Below are positions 1 through 10,120 of a DNA stretch of 64,000 nucleotides, piece after piece. Position numbers and translations under genes: made by a program. Within the stretch, counting starts at the first letter, position 1. Every line of letters starts with the position of its first letter. Under the pieces are notes generated by a model, which saw nothing but the letters and a program-made list of their open reading frames with translations, was not told the origin of the DNA and searched no databases. Source of the DNA: Seonamhaeicola maritimus (lineage in GTDB: Bacteria; Bacteroidota; Bacteroidia; Flavobacteriales; Flavobacteriaceae); the NCBI RefSeq assembly GCF_008056315.1, contig NZ_VRKQ01000008.1, positions 512,927 through 576,926 of the forward strand. Direction: 5' to 3'.

Positions 1-241
1 ACTTTGTAATGATAGCTTCTTTTAAATCAGCATACCCATCAACTGGAGTATAAGAGTTGTAATTATCATTAATGGCTTTAATTGCTGCATCCTTAATAAA
101 ATCTGGAGTGTTAAAATCTGGTTCTCCCAGACTTAAACCAATAATATCTTTTCCTTCTCCTCTTAATTCTCTCGCTTTAGCTGCCATAGCTAAAGTTGCA
201 GACGTTGACATGTTTAAAATTCTGTCAGATAGTAAGCTCAT
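1..241 (-). CDS. Class I/II PLP aminotransferase (aspartate-type), N-terminal fragment
   Basis: Only the first 80 codons are inside the window; the gene runs off the left edge. The protein starts MSLLSDRILNMSTSATLAM and continues with the segment GLSLGEPDFNTPDFI and then YTPVDGYADLKEAI. These are the conserved N-terminal blocks of aspartate/aromatic aminotransferases of fold type I. The SLGEPDF block helps form the substrate pocket in that family. The PLP lysine lies outside the window, so the exact substrate cannot be set. The start is the ATG whose complement is at 239-241. It faces the same way as the desaturase gene that precedes it in transcription, with a gap of 33 bases. An aspartate aminotransferase is the most likely identity. 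Confidence 0.85.
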   Translation of the reverse strand, partial: MSLLSDRILNMSTSATLAMAAKARELRGEGKDIIGLSLGEPDFNTPDFIKDAAIKAINDNYNSYTPVDGYADLKEAIITK

Positions 242-274
242 TTTAGTTTTTGTTTATAGGGTAAATTATATGAT

Positions 275-1372
275 TTATGCAAAACTAGGTTTTTTCCCTA
301 GTGCTTTTAATTGATTGTAGTGTTCAGCTACAGCTTTCCAAAAAGTATTATACTCGTTATATGGTAAGCTAAATTCCTGAGCCGTTTCCTTAACTATTTT
401 TGCGATTTTTTTGTAGTGAACATGACTAATATTAGCAAACAAATGATGCTCAACTTGTCTGTTTAACCCACCTGTATAAAATCCAACTAACCAACTTTTA
501 GGTGAAAAGTTTGAAGTAGTGAATAGTTGGTGAATGGCCCAAGTGTTTTTCATATTACCATTTTCATCTGGAAGTGGCATTTCAGTATTTGGCATAACGT
601 GTGCTAATTGGAAAATAACACTTAAAATTATTCCTGCCGTGTAATGCATTATGAAGAAACCTAATAAAACCTGCCACCAAGTAAATCCTAAAGAAAGTGG
701 TAGCACTACCCATATAGCATAATATACTATTTTTCCAATAACTAGTTTTGTCCATTGTGTTGCTGGGTTAGGGAATTTCCCATAAGCTAATTTTCTTTTT
801 AGGTACTGATAGGTTTGGATAAAATCTGTAGTAATTGCCCAATTTGCAGTTAAAAGACCATATAAAAAGAATGCGTAAAATCTTTGGTATTTATGAAATC
901 TGAACCATTTAGCATGTTTAGAAAACCTTATAATTCTGCCAGCGTCAATGTCTTCATCATGCCCTTGAATATTTGTATAAGTATGGTGCAAAACATTATG
1001 TTGTACTTTCCAGTTATAATCGTTACCAGCTAAAATATAAATACTGCTACCCATTAATTTGTTAACCCATTTCTTGCTTGAGAAAGAACCATGGTTGGCA
1101 TCGTGCATAACGTTCATGCCTACACCTGCCATACCTACGCCAACAATCACCATAAATAGTGCTTGAATCCAACCAGGGATATCTTCTTTAAGAGTTAATA
1201 TTAAAACTACTGGAACTATTAATAAGCTAAACATTACAATGGCTTTGGTATATAATTCCCAATTACCAGTACGTTTTATGTTATTTTCTTTGAAGTAATT
1301 GTTAACTCGCTTATTCAATGTTTTAAAAAACTTTGCAGAGTCAACTCTTGAAAAAGATAGTGCTTGTTTCAT
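275..1372 (-). CDS. Membrane fatty acid desaturase (acyl-CoA/acyl-lipid type)
   Basis: A 365-residue integral membrane di-iron desaturase, predicted to introduce double bonds into fatty acyl chains at the inner membrane. The three histidine boxes are visible: HDANH at 90-94, HNVLHH at 125-130 and QVEHH at 306-310. Hydrophobic spans lie at about 44-61, 68-88 and in the 200-260 region. The Q in the third box is typical of the front-end/linoleoyl-CoA desaturase-like subgroup common in Flavobacteria, but there is no fused cytochrome b5 domain. An in-frame upstream Met 18 codons earlier exists; I prefer the ATG at 1370-1372 because MKQALSFSRVD begins the conserved part. Regiospecificity cannot be read from the sequence. 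Confidence 0.88.
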   Translation of the reverse strand: MKQALSFSRVDSAKFFKTLNKRVNNYFKENNIKRTGNWELYTKAIVMFSLLIVPVVLILTLKEDIPGWIQALFMVIVGVGMAGVGMNVMHDANHGSFSSKKWVNKLMGSSIYILAGNDYNWKVQHNVLHHTYTNIQGHDEDIDAGRIIRFSKHAKWFRFHKYQRFYAFFLYGLLTANWAITTDFIQTYQYLKRKLAYGKFPNPATQWTKLVIGKIVYYAIWVVLPLSLGFTWWQVLLGFFIMHYTAGIILSVIFQLAHVMPNTEMPLPDENGNMKNTWAIHQLFTTSNFSPKSWLVGFYTGGLNRQVEHHLFANISHVHYKKIAKIVKETAQEFSLPYNEYNTFWKAVAEHYNQLKALGKKPSFA

Positions 1373-1461
1373 TATGCTATTAATTTTTCTGTTCGTAAAA
1401 TAGGTTTTATACTTTACAACGGGCAAAGATAGGTATAAACCAACTTAAGTAATAACGTTTT

Positions 1462-1496
1462 TTTGTAAAAATATGCACATAAAAAACATATTTTTG
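1462..1496 (+). promoter_or_regulatory. Candidate Bacteroidota-type promoter for rsmG
   Basis: A TTTG (1462-1465) is followed after 23 bases by TATTTTTG (1489-1496), which fits the TAnnTTTG -7 consensus of Bacteroidota primary sigma factor promoters. It lies about 50 bases before the rsmG ATG. The spacing is a little longer than the usual 19-21, so the -33 assignment is weak. Confidence 0.4.
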
Positions 1497-1548
1497 TTGA
1501 AAATTTAACAGAATTGTTTCTTACAATTTTTTAAAATAAACTGAACTG

Positions 1549-2178
1549 ATGGAGCTCATCTTAAAATATTTCCCAAATTTAACTGAAGATCAGATTTCAA
1601 AATTTGAAAAGTTAGAAGGTTTATATCAAGATTGGAATTTAAAGATTAACGTGGTATCAAGAAAGGATATTGATGAACTTTATTTACGTCACGTACTGCA
1701 TTCTTTGGCAATATCTAAGTTGATTACTTTTAAAAATGGCACAAAAATAATGGATGTGGGTACAGGTGGTGGTTTTCCTGGAATTCCACTAGCCATTATG
1801 TTTCCAGAGTGTACTTTCCATTTAGTGGATAGTATTGCAAAAAAGTTAAAAGTAGTAAATGAAGTGGTTGATGGATTGGGATTAATTAATGTTAAGACTA
1901 CCCATAGTAGGGTTGAAGAAATTAATGATACTTATGATTTTATTATAAGTAGAGCAGTTGCCGCAATGCCTACTTTTGTACATTGGATAAAAGGGAAAAT
2001 TGCTAAAAAACAGAATCACGATTTAAAGAATGGTATTCTTTATCTTAAAGGAGGGGATTTAAAAGAAGAACTTGAAGGTTATACTACGGCAACCATCCAT
2101 AATTTATCAGATTATTATTCAGAGGACTTTTTCGAAACCAAGAAATTAGTGCACTTACCTCAAAAGTTTAAAGGTTAA
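1549..2178 (+). CDS. rsmG: 16S rRNA (guanine527-N7)-methyltransferase RsmG (GidB)
   Basis: A 209-residue class I SAM methyltransferase that makes m7G527 in 16S rRNA in the cytoplasm. The family signature DWNLKINVVSRKD (28-40) and the SAM-binding motif I MDVGTGGGFPGIPL (68-81) are both present, followed by the acidic strand end HLVDSIAKK and the ISRAVAAMP block. Length matches the family (about 205-215). It starts at the ATG at 1549 and stands alone: the desaturase is divergent and the next gene begins 192 bases later. Loss of RsmG commonly gives low-level streptomycin resistance in bacteria. Identity is secure. Confidence 0.96.
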   Translation: MELILKYFPNLTEDQISKFEKLEGLYQDWNLKINVVSRKDIDELYLRHVLHSLAISKLITFKNGTKIMDVGTGGGFPGIPLAIMFPECTFHLVDSIAKKLKVVNEVVDGLGLINVKTTHSRVEEINDTYDFIISRAVAAMPTFVHWIKGKIAKKQNHDLKNGILYLKGGDLKEELEGYTTATIHNLSDYYSEDFFETKKLVHLPQKFKG

Positions 2179-2370
2179 TTATTAGTCTGATTTAATTTTT
2201 ATCTTAAAAACCCGATAAACGGTCTAGTCCTACTTTTTTTTATATAAAAACAAGAGAAAAACTTGTTGATTCAATAAATTACACTACTTTTATCGATGAA
2301 AAATGCATTTCATCGTGTTTTTTGTAAATTGCTAATCTCTCCCAAATTTAATAATTAAATAAATTTTTAA

Positions 2371-5300
2371 ATGAGACTAGCCCTATCCCTCCAATTTTTC
2401 CTACGGAACATTACTGTCGTTTTTTTATTAACCGTACTAAGTGTAAATTCCCAAAATATACAAATAGATATTATTGGAGGATCTGTTGTATCACAAAGTT
2501 CTACAGTTTCTATAACTGCTGGTAATGCTATTAGTTTTAGAATTACAACAACCGCAAGTAGTTGTGCCAATTTAAGAGTTCAGGATATTACATTGACCAA
2601 TAATACAGACTTTTCTATTGCTCATAGCGGTCTTCCTCAGAATATAAAACCTTCACATTGTAGAAATGGTACAAAATTTATGGATTTTACTGTAACAAAC
2701 ATCAGCGGTATTTGTGGTGCTTCTACAGATGTGACGGTTGCTAGTAATAGTGATCCAGATTTTTTGTTTACCTTTTCTATTAATGGATCCCCCGAGATTA
2801 ATGTTTTAGGAGGTAGCCCTTCTGCAGATATTATTCATGCTAGTTCTACAACATCTTCCGTTAACGGAACCTATTTTGGTGTAATTGAAGAAGGGGTTTC
2901 AGAAACGCGATATTATATTATTGCTAATACAGGTAGTTGTCCATTAGATATTACTGGGGTTTCAAGTTCACAAACTGAATTTGTTGTACCATCGTATGTG
3001 TTGCTTCCAAATTATACACCGTCTCCATTTACTACCAGTGTTGATGCTGGTTCTTATGTAATCTTGCCAGTTGTTTTTACAGCGCCATTGGCTGGCTCAG
3101 GAACATACACCTCTACTATAAGTGTTTCTAATTCAGATAATACCACTTTTACTTTTGATGTAAGTGCAGAAATGTTCAATTTTAATATTCCTGGACCAGG
3201 TGGGGTTACGGCAGATTTTAGATTATGGTTAAAATCTACTAGGGGAATTACAACTTCTGGGAATAATGTAACAGATTGGTTAGATTTAGGTTCAAACGGT
3301 AAGGATGCTACAACGGTTTCTGGAAAAGAACCTACTTATGCTGATTCAGTTACCGATAATATTAATTTTAATCCTGTTGTTAAGTTTGAGAATGATGGAG
3401 GCTCAATAGAGCAATATATGTATAATGCCTCTAATGGTTTTTATAGTCAGGATATCTTTATTGTTATGATTCCAAACTCAACCATGACGAGTTCAACTTC
3501 AAGAAGTACAATTTTTGCCGGTGTGTCTTCAGGTAATACGGGAGATGAAACGGGAGTTGGTTTTGGAGATTATTCATCTCGTTTTACTAACGAAACACTT
3601 TCATACAATCAAGATATTCCTTCGCCATCCTTTTCTTATAATGGTGAAGCAGAAATTAGTACTACCTACTCAAATGCAGGAATTATTAATATTAGGAATA
3701 ATGCTTCTAGTTCTCCAACAGGACAAGATATCTTATATAATTCTAGTGTATTAACAACATCTTCTATTAATGATATAGCTTTTGCTAATGTAGGTTGGAT
3801 AAATACGACCCCTGATCCAGACGTGGTTTATGGTACGGAGTATTGGATTGGGAGAAATTATGATGTGCAAGGAAGTTTAAATGGACGCGTTGCAGAAATT
3901 TTCACTTTTGCAGAAAGTGTAACAGATACTGATAGACAGAAAATAGAATCTTATTTAGCTATTAAATACGGAATAACACTAGGCGCATCAACAGAGGCTC
4001 AAAAGGACTATGTTAATTCATTTGGAACTTCTGTCTGGGATTTTACAACTAATTCTGGTTATAACCACCATGTCGCTGGAATTGGAAGAGATTCTATTTC
4101 AGATTTAAATCAGAAACAATCAAAAACCATAAATACTTCTAATGAAGTAACAATAGGTTTAAATGGTATATTTAGTACTAATAGTGCCAATATAAATGAA
4201 TTTGTTGAAGACGGAGATTTTTTAGTTTGGGGGAGTAATAATGATTCTTATTCAGGATCCAATACAAATACAATAACTATTGCTTCTGGTATAACAACAT
4301 CCATAACTAGAATAGACAGAAAATGGAAAATTGTTGAATCTAAAGAAGATGCTAATGGTGATGTGGGTAATGTTTATTTGTCCATACCTTCTGATACCTT
4401 TAGCGGGTTCGCTTTGGATGTAGATGAGGAATATGCACTTATTGTAGCTGATAATGCCAATTTTGCCAATGGAGATATTATTGATGTAATTCCTCTAAAA
4501 TCAGATGGTGGTTCTAATCTTCAAACCTGGTATGATTTTGATGGGACTAAGTTTTTTACGTTTGGAAAAGTCGCTAAACTTGAAGAAGATCAAGCTGTAA
4601 GTATTGCCACAGGAGATTATTTGGTAGGTGAGTATGCTTTAAACCTAAATATAAATGACTTTACAATTTCAGCCTGGGTAAAGGCAGATAATACTCAAAC
4701 TAGTACGAGAACCATTATGGCAAAAGGAACTAAACTTCAGTTAAGGCTTAATAGTTCCCATCAAATAGAAGTAATGGTTGATGATGATGTTACACCAAGA
4801 TTTACTTCTTCAATGGTTTTAAATGACAACAAATGGCATCAGGTAAGTTTTGTGTATAATAGTGGTTCTATATTTTTATATGTAGACGGGGTATTGGATA
4901 AATCTGAACAAAATGTTAGTGCTCCTTCTCCAAATTATAATAGATTTTCGGTTGGCGCGGTTTATATTGATAAGGGAAATATTATTAATCCATTCCTAGG
5001 TGAAATAGACGAGATTTATGTTTGGGATCAGGGGTTAACAGAGTCTCAAGTACGTTATTTAATGAATCAGGAAATAGAAAAGGGTACAGGCGATTTTGTA
5101 TCTGGAAAAATGCTTCCTCAAGATGCATCTTGTAATGAGGTGGCAATTATTCCTTGGAGTAAACTAAAAGCGTATTATGACTTTAATGTATTCTATGGGT
5201 CGACTGTTGAAGGAATGACTGACGACAGGAACTTTTTAAGATTAAAGTATTTAGATAAAGACAAAACTCTAGTTGAAGATCAAAGTATTCCTGTGCCTTA

Positions 5301-7290
5301 TATATCTACTGCCAGTGGAGAATGGGGTAGTTCTAGTACATGGGCAAATAGTACTGACGTCGTAGCTCCAAATTCACTAAGCTTGGATGGTAGTACATAT
5401 GTTGATTGGAATATTGTTGAAATAGGGCATGATATCACTTCTGGCGATAAGGATATAACCGTTTTAGGTTTAACACAAACTGGAGGCAAGCTTACTATTC
5501 AGGATCCCGTGATAACTGCTCCTATAGAAGATAATGATGGTCAAAGTCTTCGTGTTACTCATTATTTGGAAATTGATGGGGTTATTGACCTAGTTGGAGA
5601 GTCCCAATTAATACAAGATGAAGGAAGTATTGTAGATACTGATAGTGGCGGGTATATTGAGCGCGATCAACAAGGTACAGCCAATGCTTTTAACTATAAT
5701 TATTGGTCGTCATCTGTTGGCCCAATAAGCGGAAATACTGGAACAAGGGGAACGGGCGTTTCAAGATCGAATTCTAATTTTACTATTTCAGGTGTTTTAA
5801 TGGATGGTACTGATTCTGAAACATATCAAAGCGTTCTGTTCAACAGTAGTTATACCGCGGCCGATTCCGATACGCCATCAACACCACGTGTAATTAGTTC
5901 TTATTGGTTATATAAATTTTATGGGGCTCCAGATGATATGAGTTCATGGGCTTCTTTAAATCAGAATTCTGAACTTCTTCCAGGAGAGGGGTATACCATG
6001 AAAGGGACTTCGGGATCTATTGCAATAAGTAGTGAACAGAACTATGTGTTTAAGGGGTTGCCTAATAATGGAGATATTACATTAGAGTTAGACAAATCAT
6101 CAGGTGATGTAGAAAGACTCATAGGAAACCCTTACCCCTCAGCAATTGATGCAGACGAGTTTATACTTGATAATATTAAAACAACCGAAACCATAAATGG
6201 AGAAACCGGAAGAAACTCAGCAAATGTAATTAACGGTGCCTTGTACTTTTGGCACCACTTTGGAGATGTAGATTCTCATTATATGTCAGATTATATTGGA
6301 GGTTATGCAACTTACACATTAATGGGAGGCACAGAGGCTTATTCTACCCATAATCTTATTGATAACTCATCACCGGAAGTTGGTGGGGGTAAAATTCCTG
6401 AAAAGTATATACCTGTAGGTCAAGGTTTTTTTGTTAGTACTGAACTGCCATCTGGAATTAGCGGTACAACGTCTGCTGTAGATGGAGGAACCATTGTGTT
6501 TAAAAACAGTCAGCGTGTTTTTGTGCGTGAAGGGTTTACTGGGATTAATGATGGTTCAATGTTTTTTAAATCTGCTGGTAAGGCAAAAGCTGCTGTTTCA
6601 AATGTTGATAAAGATAAAAGGTCCAAAATAAGATTAGAATTTCTATCGGCAACCGGTTTTAAAAGGCAATTACTAATTGGAGCTGATGAAAAAGCTTCTG
6701 ATGATTTTAATTTCGGCTATGATGCACCAATGGCAGATGTTAATAAGGATGATATGTACTGGCTATTGAATGAAGAAGAGTTTGTGATACAAGGTGTATC
6801 AAGCTTTAATAAGTCAAAAGAGTTTGATCTTGGTATCAACTTGAGTCAAGATGGGTTAATTTCCATTAAAGTTGATGGTACAGAAAACCTAGATTCAAGT
6901 ATGGATATGTTTATTCTTGATACTGAAACAAACCAGACATTTTTAATAAATGAAACCTCTTTTGATATAGCTTTAACTGCAGGAATTTACAATAATAGGT
7001 TTAAATTAGTATTTCAACCAAGTGAGCAAGTTGTAAAAAGTGATGAAGATGTAAATGATGATGTTTTGGCTACGTTCTATTATGCAAATACTTCAGAACT
7101 GAAGGTTTTAAGTAAAACAAACGAATATCAAATAAAAGATGTTAATTTATATAATTTTGACGGACTAAAGGTGGAATATATTATAACTGAAGCTACACCA
7201 TCTACATTTACATTAAAAGTAGGTTCAGGGGTTTATATTCTCAATGTTTCAACCGAAAACGGTGTGATTAGTAAGATAATTGCTCTTTAA
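2371..7290 (+). CDS. Large secreted multidomain surface protein (LamG, DUF8202-like, probable T9SS cargo)
   Basis: A 1639-residue exported protein. A signal peptide covers about residues 1-28. An Ig-like/choice-of-anchor region follows at about 30-270. A segment at about 274-540 begins with DFRLWLKSTRGI and ends with DRQKIESYLAIKYGITLG, which matches the DUF8202-type module of flavobacterial surface proteins. A concanavalin/LamG domain lies at about 745-905 (FTISAWVKADN to IDEIYVWDQGLTESQVRYL). The next several hundred residues contain GNPYPSAIDADEF and PVGQGFFVS blocks, often seen in these proteins. The C-terminal 85 residues end in VGSGVYILNVSTENGVISKI, which resembles a type IX secretion sorting domain with its GxY and final basic residue. 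It is probably displayed on or released from the cell surface. The ligand is unknown. It is monocistronic. Confidence 0.8.
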   Translation: MRLALSLQFFLRNITVVFLLTVLSVNSQNIQIDIIGGSVVSQSSTVSITAGNAISFRITTTASSCANLRVQDITLTNNTDFSIAHSGLPQNIKPSHCRNGTKFMDFTVTNISGICGASTDVTVASNSDPDFLFTFSINGSPEINVLGGSPSADIIHASSTTSSVNGTYFGVIEEGVSETRYYIIANTGSCPLDITGVSSSQTEFVVPSYVLLPNYTPSPFTTSVDAGSYVILPVVFTAPLAGSGTYTSTISVSNSDNTTFTFDVSAEMFNFNIPGPGGVTADFRLWLKSTRGITTSGNNVTDWLDLGSNGKDATTVSGKEPTYADSVTDNINFNPVVKFENDGGSIEQYMYNASNGFYSQDIFIVMIPNSTMTSSTSRSTIFAGVSSGNTGDETGVGFGDYSSRFTNETLSYNQDIPSPSFSYNGEAEISTTYSNAGIINIRNNASSSPTGQDILYNSSVLTTSSINDIAFANVGWINTTPDPDVVYGTEYWIGRNYDVQGSLNGRVAEIFTFAESVTDTDRQKIESYLAIKYGITLGASTEAQKDYVNSFGTSVWDFTTNSGYNHHVAGIGRDSISDLNQKQSKTINTSNEVTIGLNGIFSTNSANINEFVEDGDFLVWGSNNDSYSGSNTNTITIASGITTSITRIDRKWKIVESKEDANGDVGNVYLSIPSDTFSGFALDVDEEYALIVADNANFANGDIIDVIPLKSDGGSNLQTWYDFDGTKFFTFGKVAKLEEDQAVSIATGDYLVGEYALNLNINDFTISAWVKADNTQTSTRTIMAKGTKLQLRLNSSHQIEVMVDDDVTPRFTSSMVLNDNKWHQVSFVYNSGSIFLYVDGVLDKSEQNVSAPSPNYNRFSVGAVYIDKGNIINPFLGEIDEIYVWDQGLTESQVRYLMNQEIEKGTGDFVSGKMLPQDASCNEVAIIPWSKLKAYYDFNVFYGSTVEGMTDDRNFLRLKYLDKDKTLVEDQSIPVPYISTASGEWGSSSTWANSTDVVAPNSLSLDGSTYVDWNIVEIGHDITSGDKDITVLGLTQTGGKLTIQDPVITAPIEDNDGQSLRVTHYLEIDGVIDLVGESQLIQDEGSIVDTDSGGYIERDQQGTANAFNYNYWSSSVGPISGNTGTRGTGVSRSNSNFTISGVLMDGTDSETYQSVLFNSSYTAADSDTPSTPRVISSYWLYKFYGAPDDMSSWASLNQNSELLPGEGYTMKGTSGSIAISSEQNYVFKGLPNNGDITLELDKSSGDVERLIGNPYPSAIDADEFILDNIKTTETINGETGRNSANVINGALYFWHHFGDVDSHYMSDYIGGYATYTLMGGTEAYSTHNLIDNSSPEVGGGKIPEKYIPVGQGFFVSTELPSGISGTTSAVDGGTIVFKNSQRVFVREGFTGINDGSMFFKSAGKAKAAVSNVDKDKRSKIRLEFLSATGFKRQLLIGADEKASDDFNFGYDAPMADVNKDDMYWLLNEEEFVIQGVSSFNKSKEFDLGINLSQDGLISIKVDGTENLDSSMDMFILDTETNQTFLINETSFDIALTAGIYNNRFKLVFQPSEQVVKSDEDVNDDVLATFYYANTSELKVLSKTNEYQIKDVNLYNFDGLKVEYIITEATPSTFTLKVGSGVYILNVSTENGVISKIIAL

Positions 7291-7299
7291 AAAAGGCTA

Positions 7300-8256
7300 T
7301 TATAGTTTAGAAATTTCATTAAGGTTGTTTACAAAGAAATAGTACTGACTCTGGTGCCAATACGTGTTTTCATATTGCTCAGAACCATTTGAAGTATTAT
7401 CGAGATTAAGAATCCCTTTTGCCTTTTGTAAATGAAGTTTAGCATTTTTATAATCTTTCATTTTAAAGTAAGTGAATGCAAGACCAAAGTGGGCATCAAA
7501 GTCCATAGAATCTAATTCCAAAGCATTCGAGAAATCTTGAATGGCTTTATCATACTTTCCTAAAAGTAAATGAGAAGCTCCTCTGTAAAAATGAGCAAAC
7601 GTATTATTACTATTTAAGCGTAATGATTTGGTGAGGTCCTGATTAGCCTTGGCATAATAATTTATGTCCATTAGAAATACACCTCTATTGTAGTAGGTGT
7701 TGGCATCTGGAGAAATTATAACGGCTAAAGTATAATCTGCTAAAGCTTTTTTGTAGTCTTTTAGTTCTTTGTAGCAAGATGCTCTAAGTAAATATACTTT
7801 AGAGAAATCTGGTGCAATTTTCAAAACTTTGTTAAAATCTTCAATAGCTCCTTTATAATCTTCTAAATCAAATTTAACACATGCTAAACTAAACAGGGCA
7901 TCAATGAAATTAGGGTCTAGTTCATAGGCTTTAGCATAATCAAATTTGGCACCCTCAAGATTCTTTAGGCTAAATCTTGAATTCCCTCTGTTAAAATAGG
8001 AGTCTGCGTCTGGATTAGTTATAATTATTTTAGAATAATCAACAATAGCTCCACTATAGTCTCCGAGTTCATTCTTTGCGAGGGCTCTGTAAAAGTAAGC
8101 GTCTAGGTGGTTTGGTTCTAAAGCAATAGCTTGATTGAGAAGATTAATTCTTTCTTCTATATCAACTGTTCTTATTGCTTTTCGATAAAACTTATTGGCT
8201 TGACCAAAAGAAAGAATTGGTGAAATAATTATTAAAATGAGTAAAAGCTTTTTCAT
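7300..8256 (-). CDS. Exported tetratricopeptide repeat protein
   Basis: A 318-residue protein with an N-terminal signal peptide (MKKLLLILIIISPILSFGQ) and seven to eight tandem TPR units filling residues 20-275. Repeated units such as AIALEPNHLDAYFYRA, AYELDPNFIDALFSLA and ALELDSMDFDAHFGLAF show the canonical A/G/P-spaced pattern. TPR arrays are protein-interaction scaffolds, and here it would act in the periplasm or at the outer membrane. The partner cannot be inferred. It is convergent with the large surface protein gene (9 bases between stops) and about 125 bases beyond the P5C dehydrogenase stop, with a hairpin between. Confidence 0.85.
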   Translation of the reverse strand: MKKLLLILIIISPILSFGQANKFYRKAIRTVDIEERINLLNQAIALEPNHLDAYFYRALAKNELGDYSGAIVDYSKIIITNPDADSYFNRGNSRFSLKNLEGAKFDYAKAYELDPNFIDALFSLACVKFDLEDYKGAIEDFNKVLKIAPDFSKVYLLRASCYKELKDYKKALADYTLAVIISPDANTYYNRGVFLMDINYYAKANQDLTKSLRLNSNNTFAHFYRGASHLLLGKYDKAIQDFSNALELDSMDFDAHFGLAFTYFKMKDYKNAKLHLQKAKGILNLDNTSNGSEQYENTYWHQSQYYFFVNNLNEISKL

Positions 8257-8326
8257 AAGTCAACCAAAACCACAAATAATATGCCGTAATTTTATTGGAA
8301 AGATAAATAAATTTTATTCAAAATAT

Positions 8327-8359
8327 AAAAAGCAATTAGAAAATTCTAATTGCTTTTTT
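8327..8359 (-). terminator. Rho-independent terminator after pruA
   Basis: Perfect inverted repeat AGCAATTAGAA / TTCTAATTGCT with a 2-base loop, flanked by A-runs on one side and T-runs on the other, so it can work in either direction. It lies just past the pruA stop. Confidence 0.75.
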
Positions 8360-8379
8360 GATATATATTTAATTATGTA

Positions 8380-10008
8380 CTATTCTCCTAAAAACGGATA
8401 CCTATAATCAGAAGGCGTAACAAATGTTTCTTTAATCATTCTAGGTGAAACCCAACGCAATAAGTTTTGAGCACTTCCAGCTTTGTCGTTAGTTCCTGAG
8501 GCTCTTGCACCTCCAAAAGGTTGTTGTCCAACAACAGCTCCTGTAGGTTTATCGTTAATATAGAAATTTCCGGCTGCATTTTGTAATGCCTCTGTAGCTT
8601 GAGTTGCTGCGTATCTGTCTGTAGAAAGAATAGCACCTGTCAAAGCATATTCGCTAGTCTCATCCACAAGCTTTAAAGTTTCAGCATAGGTATCATCTTC
8701 ATAAACATAAATGGTGATAACAGGTCCAAATAATTCAGTACACATAGTAGTGTATTTAGGATTGGATGTTACAATAACAGTCGGCTCAATAAAGTATCCT
8801 TTACTCTTATCATATCCGCCACCAACAAGAATTTCTGCATCGGTATCAGATTTAGCCTGATCAATATATTTAGCTAATTTATCAAAAGAACCTTCATGAA
8901 TTACTGCAGTAATAAAGTTACTCATATCTTCAGGAGAGCCTATTTTAAAAGAGTTCACATCTTCAATCACATAACTCTTAACATCTTTCCATAAACTTTC
9001 AGGAATATATGCTCTAGAAGCGGCACTACATTTTTGACCTTGGAACTCAAAAGCACCTCTTACAATAGCTGTTGCCACTTGTTTTGCATTCGCAGATTTA
9101 TGAGCTACTATAAAATCTTTTCCTCCCGTTTCACCAACAATTCTTGGGTAAGTTTTATAGTTATGGATATTGTTTCCAATTTGTTTCCAAAGTTCTTTAA
9201 AGATGAATGTAGAACCAGTAAAATGTAAACCAGAAAAATCAGGACTTGCCATAACGGTATTGGTAATCATTACCGGATCTCCAAAAACAACATTTATAAC
9301 ACCGGCCGGAACACCAGCTTCTTTGAATACATCCATAATAACCTTAGCAGAATATATTTGGCTATCACTAGGTTTCCAAACCACTACATTACCCATTAAT
9401 GCCATACAAGCAGGAAGATTACCCGCAATAGCAGTAAAGTTAAATGGTGTTACTGCATATGTAAATCCTTCTAAAGGTCTGTATTCAATTCGGTTCCATG
9501 CATCACTTGTGCTTTCAGGTTGTTCAGCATAAATATCTGTCATGAATTGCACGTTGAAACGTAAAAAATCTATCAATTCACAAGCCGAATCAATTTCTGC
9601 TTGGTGAATAGTTTTAGACTGTGCTATCATGGTAGCAGCATTAATCTTTGCTCTATAAGGGCCAGCTATTAATTCTGCAGCGCGTAAAAATATTCCAGCA
9701 CGCTGTTCCCAAGGCATCTGAGACCATGATTTTCTAGCTTCTAAAGCGGTTGCAATGGCGTCATCAATATGAGCTTGTTCTGCTAAATGATAGGTGCCAA
9801 CAACATGTTGATGATCGTGTGGTGGCGACATGGTTCTGGTATTTCCAGTTTCAACATCATTACCGTTTATATATAAAGGCACATCTATTTTACTGTTAAA
9901 CATGTCTTTGTAAGCTTGCAAAACTGCTTTACGCTCAGGAGATCCTGGAGCATAACCTTTTACGGGTTCATTAACCGCAATTGGTACATTAAAAAAGCCT
10001 TTTCCCAT
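8380..10008 (-). CDS. pruA: L-glutamate gamma-semialdehyde (P5C) dehydrogenase
   Basis: A 542-residue NAD+-dependent aldehyde dehydrogenase that oxidises glutamate semialdehyde (from proline or ornithine) to glutamate. The catalytic cysteine motif GQKCSAASRAY and the glutamate motif GETGGKDF are intact, and the FGPVITIYVY and QQPFGGARASGTN blocks are those of the single-domain P5CDH family (TIGR01236-like). Length is normal for that family. There is no fused proline dehydrogenase. It is 112 bases downstream of the arginase gene in the same direction, so it completes arginine to ornithine to glutamate semialdehyde to glutamate. Identity is strong. Confidence 0.95.
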   Translation of the reverse strand: MGKGFFNVPIAVNEPVKGYAPGSPERKAVLQAYKDMFNSKIDVPLYINGNDVETGNTRTMSPPHDHQHVVGTYHLAEQAHIDDAIATALEARKSWSQMPWEQRAGIFLRAAELIAGPYRAKINAATMIAQSKTIHQAEIDSACELIDFLRFNVQFMTDIYAEQPESTSDAWNRIEYRPLEGFTYAVTPFNFTAIAGNLPACMALMGNVVVWKPSDSQIYSAKVIMDVFKEAGVPAGVINVVFGDPVMITNTVMASPDFSGLHFTGSTFIFKELWKQIGNNIHNYKTYPRIVGETGGKDFIVAHKSANAKQVATAIVRGAFEFQGQKCSAASRAYIPESLWKDVKSYVIEDVNSFKIGSPEDMSNFITAVIHEGSFDKLAKYIDQAKSDTDAEILVGGGYDKSKGYFIEPTVIVTSNPKYTTMCTELFGPVITIYVYEDDTYAETLKLVDETSEYALTGAILSTDRYAATQATEALQNAAGNFYINDKPTGAVVGQQPFGGARASGTNDKAGSAQNLLRWVSPRMIKETFVTPSDYRYPFLGE

Positions 10009-10120
10009 AATTTGTCTGTTTTTAATAAAAAATATTCAGTGAATAGGCTGCAAATCTAAGAATATTTAAATGATAATTTATGAGTTAATTGCATAAAATA
10101 GCGTTAATATTTCCATTTTA

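Noticed and set aside
8436-8636. Small minus-strand frame inside pruA
   Set aside because: Shadow frame in another phase of the pruA gene.
9034-9532. Open frames antisense to pruA
   Set aside because: The opposite strand encodes intact P5C dehydrogenase with catalytic residues.
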